A stretch of DNA of 64,000 bases from Cryptomeria japonica. Taxonomy: Eukaryota; Streptophyta; Pinopsida; Cupressales; Cupressaceae. Shown in pieces: positions 44,376 to 54,527 of this stretch. How positions within the stretch are numbered: the stretch's first letter is position 1; every line of letters begins with the position of its first letter. The notes below the pieces were generated by a model. It was not told where the DNA came from. It did no database searches and saw nothing but the letters and a program-made list of their open reading frames with translations. Location: NCBI RefSeq assembly GCF_030272615.1, contig NC_081407.1, positions 373,262,998-373,326,997 of the forward strand. Reading direction: 5' to 3'. The translations under genes and the position numbers were made by a program.

Positions 44376-45646
44376 TGTAAAGCGGAAAAATCGAACCCTA
44401 GTCGTTCTCCCCTCCCCAACTCCGAGGAGAGAGAAGGGAGAGTCTCTAGGGTTGATGGTTTTCACTTAGGGGAGACTTTACATTCAAAAGAGGGGTTGAA
44501 ACCCACAAGATCCAATCCCACGCAATGCAAGATTGGATTCTATATGAGTTTCAAGGGTTAAGACATCAAGGATACCCTCTTTTGTAAAGAAATGTAGATA
44601 GAAAGATTGAACTAGGAATGCATGTAAAGTGGGAAATATTCACTTATAAACAGAGATAGGGATATGGTATGAAGCTGCGGACCTGGAATTAGCAGTAAAA
44701 TGTCAAGATGGTGCTGTTCTGCAAATTTGAGCGAAAGTTGACGGGATGATGGCGCCCGACGTGCACACGGTCCTCCGAAAAATCCGCGAAACGAAGGTGG
44801 ATCTGTTCGTCTCTGCACAAGGATTCCAGATCTTCAATTACAGCTGCGTACCTGCAACCTACACACAGAAAAGAGAGGACGATTGGGGGGTTAGGGATGA
44901 GGGGTTTGCCTTTAGGTCAAACCCCAGTTTTGGAATTAACCAAGAAATGAGAATGCTGTAAATGTAAATGTTTGTAATGTAAACAAGTACTGATACCTTG
45001 TTGTAAGAATGTTTGTATTCTTACATGCAAAGGTGTACTGTATGTAGTATGTAATGTGTTGTAAGTGATCTCCTCTTCAATGGTTGAATCCTTGTCTTGA
45101 ATGCAACACTTAGCCTTGAATGGAGACTTAGAATGATCAATTGCTTGAAGGAATGCTTGAATGCTTGAATGCTTGAATGCTTGAATGTTTGAATATCGTT
45201 TCTGCCTCTTGCTCACATATGTCCTCCTCCTTCTTTTTTGAGAGAGGAAATGTAGTTTATATACTTGTCAATTAGGGTTAAAAGACTGATTTTCCCGACC
45301 TTAGGCCGACCAGGAAATGTTATTTTCCAATTTGCAAACACAAAGACCCGAAGCCCCATAAGAGACCGGGCCCAAAATAGGGCCAGGGACCAGGGCACTG
45401 GGTGCCATGGTCCTGGGGGACCAGGGCGCTGGGCGCCCTAGTCCTGAAGGACCAGGGCACTGGGCGCCATAGTCCCACCTCCCGGGACAACAGGGTGCAA
45501 GGAGGATCAGGCCAAGGTGCTGAGAAATGCAGTTTTTGGTGTCATGAACAAGTTTCGGGGTCTCCATTCAGGTTCCGTGTTGCATCGCCATCGTGAAGAC
45601 CCAAATGCAGTCGAAATTGCAAGTGTCACAATTTTAGGACGCTACA
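44376..45646 (-). mobile_element. Solo LTR (1,271 bp) inserted in reverse orientation with ACTAC target duplication
   Basis: The + strand begins TGTAAAGCGG and ends GACGCTACA, flanked by ACTAC at 44371-44375 and 45647-45651. On the minus strand it has TATATAAA (45263-45256) as a TATA box, which sets its direction. It carries about five 10-bp GCTTGAAT-type repeats (45145-45195) and three about 31-bp GC-rich units containing GGGCGC...GCGCC palindromes (45386-45476). It has no coding genes. Confidence 0.85.
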
Positions 45647-45653
45647 ACTACGA

Positions 45654-46268
45654 ATGGGGTGTTATTCAAATATTACTAAGGATGTCGCAGAAGGTGCTAT
45701 ACATTTACACACACCCCTTTCTCAGGAAGGACAAAGCACAGAGTCTCGATTACTTGAATTCGGTCCACAACATATCTACAAGGCTAAGGAAAATGAGAAG
45801 CGACACTACGAACAAGTCTACATGGAAGATGATACCATCGAAGACCTTGACAATATCATTAAATTAACCAACATCCCAGATAACCTTAATGATACCTCTA
45901 TCATGACACTTACCGCAGCCAACGTCGACCCACCAAATGACTCTCTATCACTTGTATTTCCCGATTTGATAGGCTGGGACGAACCTGAACACCATGATAT
46001 ACCTATTTTTCCAGATGATGAATCCATTGTCCATTACCTATGTACAGTCAACCCGAAAACAGGCTCTACCAGCGAACAAAATAACAATATCTGCAATTGG
46101 GAGGGTGCCAAGTCTCTCAGTCGCAAAAATGAAAGAAACAAAGGATTTAATGCTGAAAAACAGTCAATGGCAGAACTAGATCACAAAACAGTCAAAATAA
46201 AGGACGCATTTGAGGGTGAAAACCTTTTTAAGGCACCTAAAGATGGGAGACTTGACACTCTTCCTTAA
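45654..46268 (+). pseudogene. Pol linker resuming after the solo LTR
   Basis: A 204-codon acidic open frame (EGAIHLHTPLSQEGQSTESR, FPDLIGWDEPEHH, IPIFPDDESIVHYL). It is the pre-RT segment of the polyprotein in this lineage. The insertion plus target duplication adds 1,276 nt, not a multiple of three. Simple excision does not restore frame with 44133-44375, so another indel is also present. Confidence 0.55.
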
Positions 46269-46441
46269 CACTATCAAGAGTGATCACCCATATTGATTGA
46301 GCCCCAATCAATCAATCAACATCAGTACAGAAGCAACAACTAAAAATATACACCTAGTAGAATCACTAACAGAAGAGGAAAAACCAGTTTATTAGATCCT
46401 TCACAGAAAAGCAAATCAATTTTTCCTGGTCCTATGCTGAT

Positions 46442-47452
46442 ATGCCCAGGATAGATCTAAACCTAATCATGCATCATTTATCTATTGCTCCAGGAGCTAA
46501 GCCAGTCAAACAAAAGTTAAGAAAGATGAATCCACATGTAGCATTAATGGTCAAAGCTGAACTAAAGAAGTTATTAGACGTCGTATTCATTCGACCTATA
46601 GACTATGTTGAATGGATTTCAAACATTGTACTAGTTTCAAAACCAGATGGAAGCATCAAAATATGCACAAATTTTAGAGATGTCAACAAAGCCTGTCCAA
46701 AGGATGACTTTCCTTTGCCCAGCATCGATATAATTGTGGACCTCACAGCGGGCCATGCAATGCTCTCATTAATGGACGGTTGCTCTGGCTATAATCATAT
46801 CAAGATAGCTCCAGAGGATCAAGATAAAACAACGTTCACCTGTCCTTGGGGAACGTATTGTTGGAACATCATGCCTTTTGGCTTGAAGAATGCTGGGGCA
46901 ACTTATCAAAGAGCAATGACGACAATTTTTCATGATATGATGCATACCTTCATGGAGGACTATGTGGATGATTTACTAGCTAAGTCATTCACCCGGGCAG
47001 AACATCTGGGCATATTAGATAAAATCTTTCAAAGATTGGAGCAATTCCAAGTCAGGCTAAACCTTAAGAAGTGTTTCTTAGGGGTGACATCAGGCAAATT
47101 ATTAGGCTACATTGTTTCAGCAAAGGGCATTGAAGTAGATCCAACGAAGGTACAAGCCATCATGGAGATGCCACCTCCCAAGAACATTAGTCAACTCAGA
47201 TCTCTACAAGGACGACTACAGTCAATCGGGCGATTCATAGCCCAACTAGCAGATAAAAGTCTACCATTCAATCATCTGCTACATAATAACATACCATTCA
47301 GATGGGAAGCCAAGTGTGTGGAATCATTCTATCAAATCAAGCAATATCTAATGAATCCACCAGTTCTAGTACCACCAATAGCAGGGAAGTCACTCATTCT
47401 CTACATATCAACAACAGAAGTATCATTGGGGGCACTGTTAGCACAAGAATAA
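46442..47452 (+). CDS. pol: Reverse transcriptase and start of RNase H, Tat element
   Basis: An uninterrupted 336-codon frame. Ty3/gypsy RT motifs run in order: SNIVLVSKPDGSIKICTNFR, DVNKACPKDDFPLP, SLMDGCSGYNHI, MPFGLKNAGATYQRAM and the catalytic YVDD (about 46960-46971). The thumb carries KCFLGV..GKLLGYIVSAKGIEVDP, and the connection carries LQGRLQSIGRFI. RNase H begins at the end (LILYISTTEVSLGALLAQE) and is cut by TAA at 47450-47452. This is the best-preserved part of the element, and the key aspartates of the YVDD box are intact. Confidence 0.93.
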   Translation: MPRIDLNLIMHHLSIAPGAKPVKQKLRKMNPHVALMVKAELKKLLDVVFIRPIDYVEWISNIVLVSKPDGSIKICTNFRDVNKACPKDDFPLPSIDIIVDLTAGHAMLSLMDGCSGYNHIKIAPEDQDKTTFTCPWGTYCWNIMPFGLKNAGATYQRAMTTIFHDMMHTFMEDYVDDLLAKSFTRAEHLGILDKIFQRLEQFQVRLNLKKCFLGVTSGKLLGYIVSAKGIEVDPTKVQAIMEMPPPKNISQLRSLQGRLQSIGRFIAQLADKSLPFNHLLHNNIPFRWEAKCVESFYQIKQYLMNPPVLVPPIAGKSLILYISTTEVSLGALLAQE

Positions 47453-47795
47453 GGCAAGGAACAAGCTATATATTACATTAGCCAAACATTAAATGGATAT
47501 GAGTTAAATTACACATTCATTGAGAAGGCTTGTTTAGTTGTGGTATTCGCTTCTCAAAAATTCTGACATTACGTGCTAGCTCACACAATCAAGCTAGTAG
47601 AAAAAATTGATCCTCTCAATTATTTACTCAGCAAAGCAACTCTTACAGGCCGATTGGCTAAATGGTTCATGATTCTCAATGAGTTTGATATCCAGTACAC
47701 AGAGCATCAAGCTATCAAGGGACAAGTAATTGCAGATCAATTAGCTGAAGCACCACTACTAGATAAGCAACCAATGAAGGTGGAATTTTTAGACA
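47453..47795 (+). pseudogene. pol: RNase H (gypsy type) continuation, with stops
   Basis: Same frame as RT: IYYISQTLNGYELNYTFIEK (from 47468), then a TGA, then IDPLNYLLSKATLTGRLAKW and FDIQYTEHQAIKGQVIADQL. These are the classic end-of-RNase-H blocks. Two stops interrupt it. Confidence 0.8.
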
Positions 47796-48243
47796 TGGAT
47801 GTCCTTACTGTTACACTCAAGCAATGGACCCTGTACTTTGACAGTTCCTATACTCAACATGGCTTAGGTGCCGACATCTTGTTCGTCACCCCCGAAGGAC
47901 ACACCATTCCCAAATCGTTTAGGCTCATGTTTCCATGCACTAATAACATTGCTGAGTATGAAGCCCTGGTCACATGAATCATAATGGATGTGGAATGAAG
48001 AATCACAGAATTGAAAGTCTATGGATATTCCCAACTGGTTATAAATCAGATCAAAATTGATTATGAGTCAAAGGATGATAAACTGCTGCCATACAAAAGA
48101 ACGGTAGATGACTTCAAAAAGTACTTTGTACACATTACCTTCGAGAAAATACCAAGGTTGGACAAAAGAGAGACCGATGCAATGGCCACTATCGCTTCAT
48201 TGCTACAAATCCAGAGCAACAGAGTCATTATGAGTTCCTGGTA
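47796..48243 (+). pseudogene. pol: Second, archaeal-type RNase H (aRNH), Tat lineage marker
   Basis: WTLYFDSSYTQHGLGADILF, PEGHTIPKSFRL and NNIAEYEALVT form the ribonuclease HI core gained by Tat elements. A DSS replaces the typical DGS but keeps the Asp. It is followed by KVYGYSQLVINQI and a KIPRLDKRETDAMATIASL tail. TGA and TGA codons near 47975-47999 interrupt the frame. This domain is the strongest reason for the Tat assignment. Confidence 0.85.
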
Positions 48244-49570
48244 GAGCAACTGTTTTCCCCAGCCTATGACAATTCTGCTTCCCATGTCATCTATGCCTTA
48301 ACCAGTTCAGACTCTCCTCTATACGAAACAATTTATGAATATCTTAAACCAATACCCTACCCATTGACCTATTTTGCAATAAAAAATGCAACTTTATCCG
48401 GCAAGCCACCCATTATACCTTAACCACTGACACACTTTACTGTTGAGGTCTAGATGGTACTCTTCTTCGTTGCCTTGATCGTAATGAATCTAACTCTGCT
48501 TTACATGAGCTTCACGAGGGTATCTATGGCACACATTCAAGTGGTCCTACTCTCGCTAAAAAACTTCTGAGAATGGGATATTACTGGCCGACAATGGAAA
48601 GAATCTTATCAATTTGCAAAGAAATGTCCTAAGTGCCAAATTCATGGCAATCTTATCCATTCACCAACACAAGAGTTGCAGCCATTTATGACATCTTGGA
48701 CTTTCTGTCAGTGGGGACTTGATTTAGTAGGGAAAATCCATCCTTCCTCTTCAAATGGACACAAGTTCATTATCACTGCGACAGAGTATTTTGCAAAATG
48801 GATTGAAGTAGTCCCAATGACCACAATAACTGGAAAGCAGATTGCCTCATTTATTCTCAATTATCGAATTTGTAGATACAACATTCCCAGTTCCATCATC
48901 ACAGACAACGAGCGTCCCTTCAAAAATCAAGATGTGCGAGAACTATGTGAGCGATTCAAAATCCAACATCGTTTCTCTACACCTTACTACCCACAGGGGA
49001 ATGGTCAAGCAAGGCATCAAATAAAACAATCTTGAAAATCCTAAAGAAGACAGTAAATGATGCAGGTAAGGATTGGCATGTACAACTCAATCCGACACTC
49101 TAGGCATATAGACTAGCATCAGGACACCCACAGGAGCTACACCATATTCATTGGTGTACGGATCAGAAGAAATTTTAGCCCTTGAGGTAGAAATTCCATC
49201 CCTCAGAGTATCTTTAAAGAGCCTCATTCCAGATGAGGAGTATCGGGTAAACAAATTGCAAGAACTAGAGCTTCTGGATGAAAAACGACAACATGCCTAT
49301 GATCATCTCAAAGCATATCAACAGTGCATGTGCATAAGCTACAACCACAGAGTCATCCCTAGGATTTTTAAAGTCGGTGATCTTGTACTCAAAGAAAATC
49401 CCAAAAATCAATAGGATCGAGAAAAGAAGGGGAAGTTTGAACCTAACTAGTTAGGTCCCTATGTTATCATATCAGCCTATGGATCAGGCGCCTATCAGCT
49501 AACAACTTCAGAAGGAGATGTGCTCGACAATCCAGCCAACAACATCCATCTGAAGAAATTCTACAATTGA
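48244..49570 (+). pseudogene. pol: Integrase of the Tat element (frameshifted)
   Basis: The zinc-binding part is spread over frames: LHELHEGIYGTHSSG, MGYYWPTM, then a CPKCQIHG-like stretch (48500-48650). The core at 48676-49035 has WGLDLVGKI, ATEYFAKWIEV, SSIITDNERPF and RFSTPYYPQGNGQA. A single-base loss just after GQA (about 49010) throws the frame off at the expected catalytic glutamate. The last open piece (49151-49414) has SLKSLIPDEEYRVNKLQEL and HNRVIPRIFKVGDLVLKE-like sequence of the C-terminal domain. PENPANNIHLKKFY-type ending near 49560 marks the end of pol. Confidence 0.85.
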
Positions 49571-51042
49571 GTGGTCTAATGTACGGAAAAAGTGACAAAT
49601 ACAAAAAATAAAAAAATAAAAAAAATACAAAAAAATAAAAAAAACAACAAAAAGGTACAATAAAAACAAGTAGTGAAAACCTGGCAACATGTGCTATTTG
49701 TGAGAGAATGGCTCCTCTATCTATCATTACTCATATCTTTTACATCCAAAGTCAAAGCTAATGGCCATCGCCCAACACTTTTTACGCAACATTATCCCGG
49801 ACATACTTAGCGTAGTCACTGTCCTTGCTTATCTGAAGACCAATTCATCATATCCCACCATGGCTTGGTAATCACTATGAATATCCACATCGATAGGTAT
49901 CTATAACTAGGGGAAGTGTTCCTCTAACTTCAAGCATTCCAACAACAAGCAAACAAGAATCAGAACATGCTAAGGAAACCCTGTCAACAATAGCTCATCA
50001 GTCGAGAAAACAAGACACTGATCCAATTAACAACTTCAACACATACATGATGGATGATTTTCTGAATTATAATTTGTTTACATCTCACATGAATTTTTGA
50101 CTATTTTGCCCTTCAAATTTTTGAATCATTGGATCTCCTGAATTTCTCAACGATGCATCGAGCTAGAGAAAGTAGCGAGGGAGTTTGATATTTTTTGGTT
50201 TTCTGTTAGTGAGGCGATCACTTGTATGGTGCAAATTTTGTCTTGAGACATGATTGGAAACATATCATTGAAGACATTCTTCCACTTCGAGCATACAAAT
50301 GGTTAATTCTTGTCTGTTTTATGCAAGCAACACTCAGGTCGTCTTGGTTTAATTATACCTTGACGCTTTTGACGTCTTGCAATATCAAAATCCATGTACG
50401 TTTTACTTAGGTCATTATGGTTTAATTATACCATTATGCTTGTATGAACTTCCAACATATCAAAAGCTGAATGATGAAAAACAAAAACAAAGCAAACACA
50501 TGTGACTACACAGGAATGACAAACGAAAAAATGAGGGTGATCATTTAGTTACATATCATTTTAAAACTTGCATTTAGTTACATATCATTTTACACTTGCA
50601 TTTAGTTGCATATCATTATCATACATCTCATTTTTAAGATACATCTCACATCATACATCAATAAAATCAAGATAAACAAACACATCATCATATTTTCATC
50701 ATTATAGCTCATACATCATAATCAAAATCAAAAGCATTACATCATCATTATCACAACATCATATCAATGCATATCATAAATCATCATTCATAACACATCG
50801 CATGTGAATCAGAGAAATCAATGCCATATATATATATATATCTATCAAAATGGTCACAATATACAAGAGGTATCACGTCCGTCAAAATACAACAAAATGA
50901 TCGAAATACAACAGAGACAAGTCTCTCAGGTATGACTATCTCCTGAGGTTGACGATCTTGCAACAAATGTTCCAGCTCCTGGATTTTCCCTAGGTGGATC
51001 ATGTCGAGAAGGCCCCGTAACACCTCTGCTCTCTGTCCCTAT
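49571..51042 (+). other. Non-coding spacer between pol and the antisense gene
   Basis: A-rich tract at about 49595-49665, then plain AT-rich sequence. Three copies of a 28-bp unit with TGCATTTAGTTACATATCAT lie at about 50543-50620, followed by many TCATA/ATCAT trinucleotide-like repeats up to 50800 and (AT)n at 50828-50841. No coding motif is seen. Confidence 0.5.
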
Positions 51043-52915
51043 CTAACTCCGGGCAGATCGACTGGCTACAAAACTAGGAGCTCTTTGCTCTCTAGGGACT
51101 AGATCCTCATATAACCGCCTGTAGTACTCGGCCGCCATGGCCGTATACCATATCTCCCTCAATGTCTCCTGCATCGCGACACCACTTGTCGCTCTCTGCA
51201 ATCTCTCTGCAAGCTCCTCTGCTCGATCCCGACACTCTCTCTCTGTATCTTGCTCTGTCATAATCTGGTGCTGCTGTGCTAGCACTTGTACCTATAGCTG
51301 CTGCATTGTGACCCGTAGGTATATAATTTGCGAGTCATATCGATGGGTGGGTACCCTAATCTGAACGGGTACCTGTGTCGTGGTCCCACCCATACTTGTC
51401 CCTATCTGAGGTGCCGGTGGAGGTAGAACATCTGATCTCCTCCTCTGGGCGGGTCGCCTATCATCCTCTATACCCCCCACCGCTGCTAACATTGCACCTA
51501 CCCTACCTGCACCACCAACACCAAGGAGAAGTCCTCCTCCACTCCCTCCATCTCCTCCTCGTCGTCTATCTTGTCCTCTATCTCTCCCTCCATCACCCCC
51601 TCATCCTCTATCTCTAACCAAACCTCCTCTATCACCTCCATATCCTCCTCCTCCTCCTCCATCACCCCCACCTCCCTCTTTGAACTCCTCTCGCACCTTG
51701 TCTCTCTGTCTAACTCCACCTCGCCTCTCTGGTTGCTCATCCTCCTCATCATGAAAAGCATGTAACATCTCTACTGGATCCGATATTTGTGCCACTGCAT
51801 GTGCCACGAAGTAGGTCGAGAACTCCTCTGTCATCTTCGCATCAACAACCCTAGCACCGTAATCCCATATCTGGCCTGCCAATGTCATGTACTCCTCTAC
51901 TGCCACTACACTAACCACTGCGGGCCCCCACTCGGGCACATCCCATCTCCCGCGAGCATATAAACATGCTCCCTGTGGTATCCCCTATTGTCTCCCATAC
52001 TGTCGCTGCACACGACAATGCAAAAATCGCTCAATGATAAAGGGTGTCCACCCGATAAGATATCTAGACATATAAACATAGGGCATCTCTAGCCCATCCT
52101 CCACCCACACCTCACAATCCATATACAGTCTCCAAATGACCGTATCAATATCATCCAATACTCTTCGTCAATGCTCTACTTTGCCCAGCTTACGTTGGAC
52201 AACTATACCTGTATACCCATATGCATATGCTCGCCCAACTGACCTATCCCTATCTGCAAGTGGCCTCGTTGCAGGAATATGCTCCCAGGCCCACACCTGT
52301 AATAAGGTCACCCCCGCTGACAAACTATTGTATCCTAGATATACCACCTGGTGAAGCTCTCTGTAAAGGTGGGCTAACATGCAGGACCCCCATGCCAACC
52401 TGCGTCCCTGTGTAACCATGTCCTCCAAAACCAATCCCCATCCCACAGGTAGTCCCTTCGACCTACGCTCGGGACACAAAAATCCACCAATGAAGCCTGC
52501 TAAAACAAAGGGTAGAGGAGCATAATCAAGGTCTACAAACTCCTACCATGGGATCTCATACCCACAAATCTGATTATCTTGGAAGATGCAATGGAGAGCC
52601 TCTATCCCACCCTCCTCAGTCTACTCATACGACAACAAGGCCCCCATAATTGGAATCCGCAAAATGCGATAACAATCCGCAGGTGTGACTGTTATCTTGC
52701 TAGTAGCCAAATGAAAGGTGTTCGTGTCACTATGCCACCTCTCCGCCAAAACTGTCAACAAACCCCGGTTAATGATATACCGAGGCATGTCTAATAAATA
52801 AGTCAAGCCGCATCTCTCAATCACATCTCTATCAGCCTATGACAATCGCAGAATCAATGACCACGGTCGCGGAAATCGCTCTCGTGACTGAATTACATCA
52901 ACCTGTGCCTGCAAA
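51043..52915 (-). pseudogene. Plant mobile domain (PMD) protein gene on the antisense strand of the Tat element
   Basis: One minus-strand frame runs about 620 codons with no frameshift, broken by in-frame stops at 52837-52839, 52621-52623, 52543-52545, 52168-52170, 51985-51987, 51601-51603 and 51292-51294. PMD blocks occur in family order: GLTYLLDMPRYIINRGLLTV then LAERWHSDTNTFHL and ITVTPADCYRILRIPIMG; LAWGSCMLAHLYRELHQV then VTLLQVWAWEHIPATRP; and VIWRLYM..WVED, IGWTPF and RQYGRQ. After the domain comes a Gly/Arg/Asp-rich linker (about 51500-51700), then a Glu/Gln-rich helical tail (ECRDRAEELAERLQRATSG). PMD proteins such as MAIN/MAIL1 act in transposon silencing and development, and PMDs are also found in transposons. 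The role in this element is unknown. Confidence 0.85.
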
Positions 52916-52929
52916 ACAACAAATGTCCA

Positions 52930-53440
52930 TCATCAGTCCCATATCTATCCAATATATCCAATCAAAACAAAATCAACTTGAAACAATGAAGCATCAAATC
53001 AAGCATCATATCACAAATCAAAGACCCATATCGAAAATCAAAGCATCATATTGAGAAATCATATCAAAGACTCATAACGCAAGCAATTCAAAAATCCATA
53101 ACGAAAATCAAGTCCCATATCGATATCAATCAAAGTCCCATATCGAAATCAATCAAAGTGCCATATCCAATCAAAACAAAATCAGCTTGAAGCAACGAAG
53201 CATCAAATCAAGCACCATATCAAAAATCAAAGCACCATATCGAAAATCAAAGCACCATATCGAGAAATCGTATCCAAGACCCATAACGCAAGCAACTCAA
53301 AATCCATAACACAAGCATCATATCAAGAATCATATCGGAAATCAAGAATCGAAACTCATATCGGACATCAAATTCATTTACAAGGCAAAAATCAAAGATC
53401 CATATCAACAAAAAATCAAGATCCTGATTCAAACAATCAA
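52930..53440. repeat. Irregular ATCAAAGCACCATATCGAAA-type repeats upstream of the PMD gene
   Basis: Many degenerate copies of a roughly 20-25-bp A-rich unit containing CATATC and AATCAA. A larger duplication of about 200 bp is also visible (around 52975-53110 compared with 53185-53320, sharing CATAACGCAAGCAA). It lies on the 5' side of the antisense gene. Confidence 0.75.
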
Positions 53441-53639
53441 TCAACTTGGCAGTTCATAACAAAAGTAATTTCAACAGACTCTCAATCATCATATCCAGAC
53501 TCAGACATCATCACAACAGGCAAAACATTGGCTCAAAACCCATCCCAAAACACTCAGGAGGCACCTACTCGCTCCTAAGCCATCTACCTTATCTATTCCC
53601 CTCACGACGCATTCTTCCAAGTCTTTTCTACCCATTTTT

Positions 53640-53975
53640 CTTACCCACGCGCCACAATATCCCTCCCATGCGCTAAGCTGCTAACTATGCGCTATCTTTC
53701 CTCACCTACGCGCTATAATCTTTATTCTACATGCTAAAATAACCTATGCCCTAATTGGAGTTTCCATGGTGTTAACCTGCTTACCCTATGTGCTAGTTCA
53801 CCCTACGCGCTATCCTACACCTTCTTCGCACTTACTTGTCAACCATATGCGCTAAAAGACTAAACACACTATCTTAGCACTGCAGAATGCACCTAAGACG
53901 CTGACCTAACTAGGTTACCCTACGCACTATAATGCTTATCGCATGCGCTATTCTAGACTCCCTACGCGCTAAAAT
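53640..53975 (-). repeat. TAGCGCAT motif cluster C, inverted (reads ATGCGCTA on the + strand)
   Basis: About fifteen copies or variants (ATGCGCTA, ACGCGCTA, ACGCACTA, ATGTGCTA), 15-40 bp apart. On the minus strand these read TAGCGCAT/TAGCGCGT, the same orientation relative to the PMD gene that clusters A and B have relative to gag-pol. Confidence 0.85.
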
Positions 53976-54297
53976 GGTGAAATTGAAAGCAAAATATGAG
54001 AAACGTGACCAAAATCGACAAAATTAATGAAAAATGTGGCAAAATTTAGGTGACTTACAGGTGGACCATACGCGGCGGGCCTCCAGTATCGACAAACGCG
54101 CTTGAATCGGTGAGAAGCATAAGGAACCAACATTTTCATCAGAGTTAAGGTGTCACAATCACAAGGAGACAAATGTGCAAATGATAAGAATGAAATCACT
54201 TTTTACCTTTTTATAGGGTAAAATTCAAAAAGGGTTAGTAGGTGGGGCATGTATTTTGCTCATTTTCTCGCTTTTAACCTTATCAAACATCATTTTT

Positions 54298-54398
54298 GGG
54301 AGATGAATCAATTACAATGCATTCAACACAGTCAAAATTTCAAAATGCAATCAATTCAAAAACGCTTATCAAATCAACAAATCTTTGATTCATCTCCC
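54298..54398 (+). other. Conserved inverted repeat near the 3' end of the Tat element
   Basis: GGGAGATGAATCAA (54298-54311) and its exact complement TTGATTCATCTCCC (54385-54398) can form a 14-bp stem with a 73-nt loop. The same pair occurs in the second family member at the window's right end. Confidence 0.75.
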
Positions 54399-54511
54399 GA
54401 GGGGGCATCATCAATATCGTTCATCAAATCTGGGGCATCACACCGACATTTCGACACAAACATCATATCCGACAAAATTTTCTTTGAATCAACATGTGCA
54501 CACACGTCACT

Positions 54512-54527
54512 TCAAAGAGGGGCAAAA
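54512..54527 (+). other. Polypurine tract of the Tat element
   Basis: TCAAAGAGGGGCAAAA sits directly before the 3' LTR start at 54528. The complementary sequence is found beside the inverted LTR at 63692-63707. Confidence 0.85.

Noticed and set aside
51375-51765. Plus-strand Ser/Pro/Leu-rich open frames over the PMD linker
   Set aside because: They are the complement of the Gly/Arg/Asp-rich minus-strand linker, where the PMD frame continues without frameshift.
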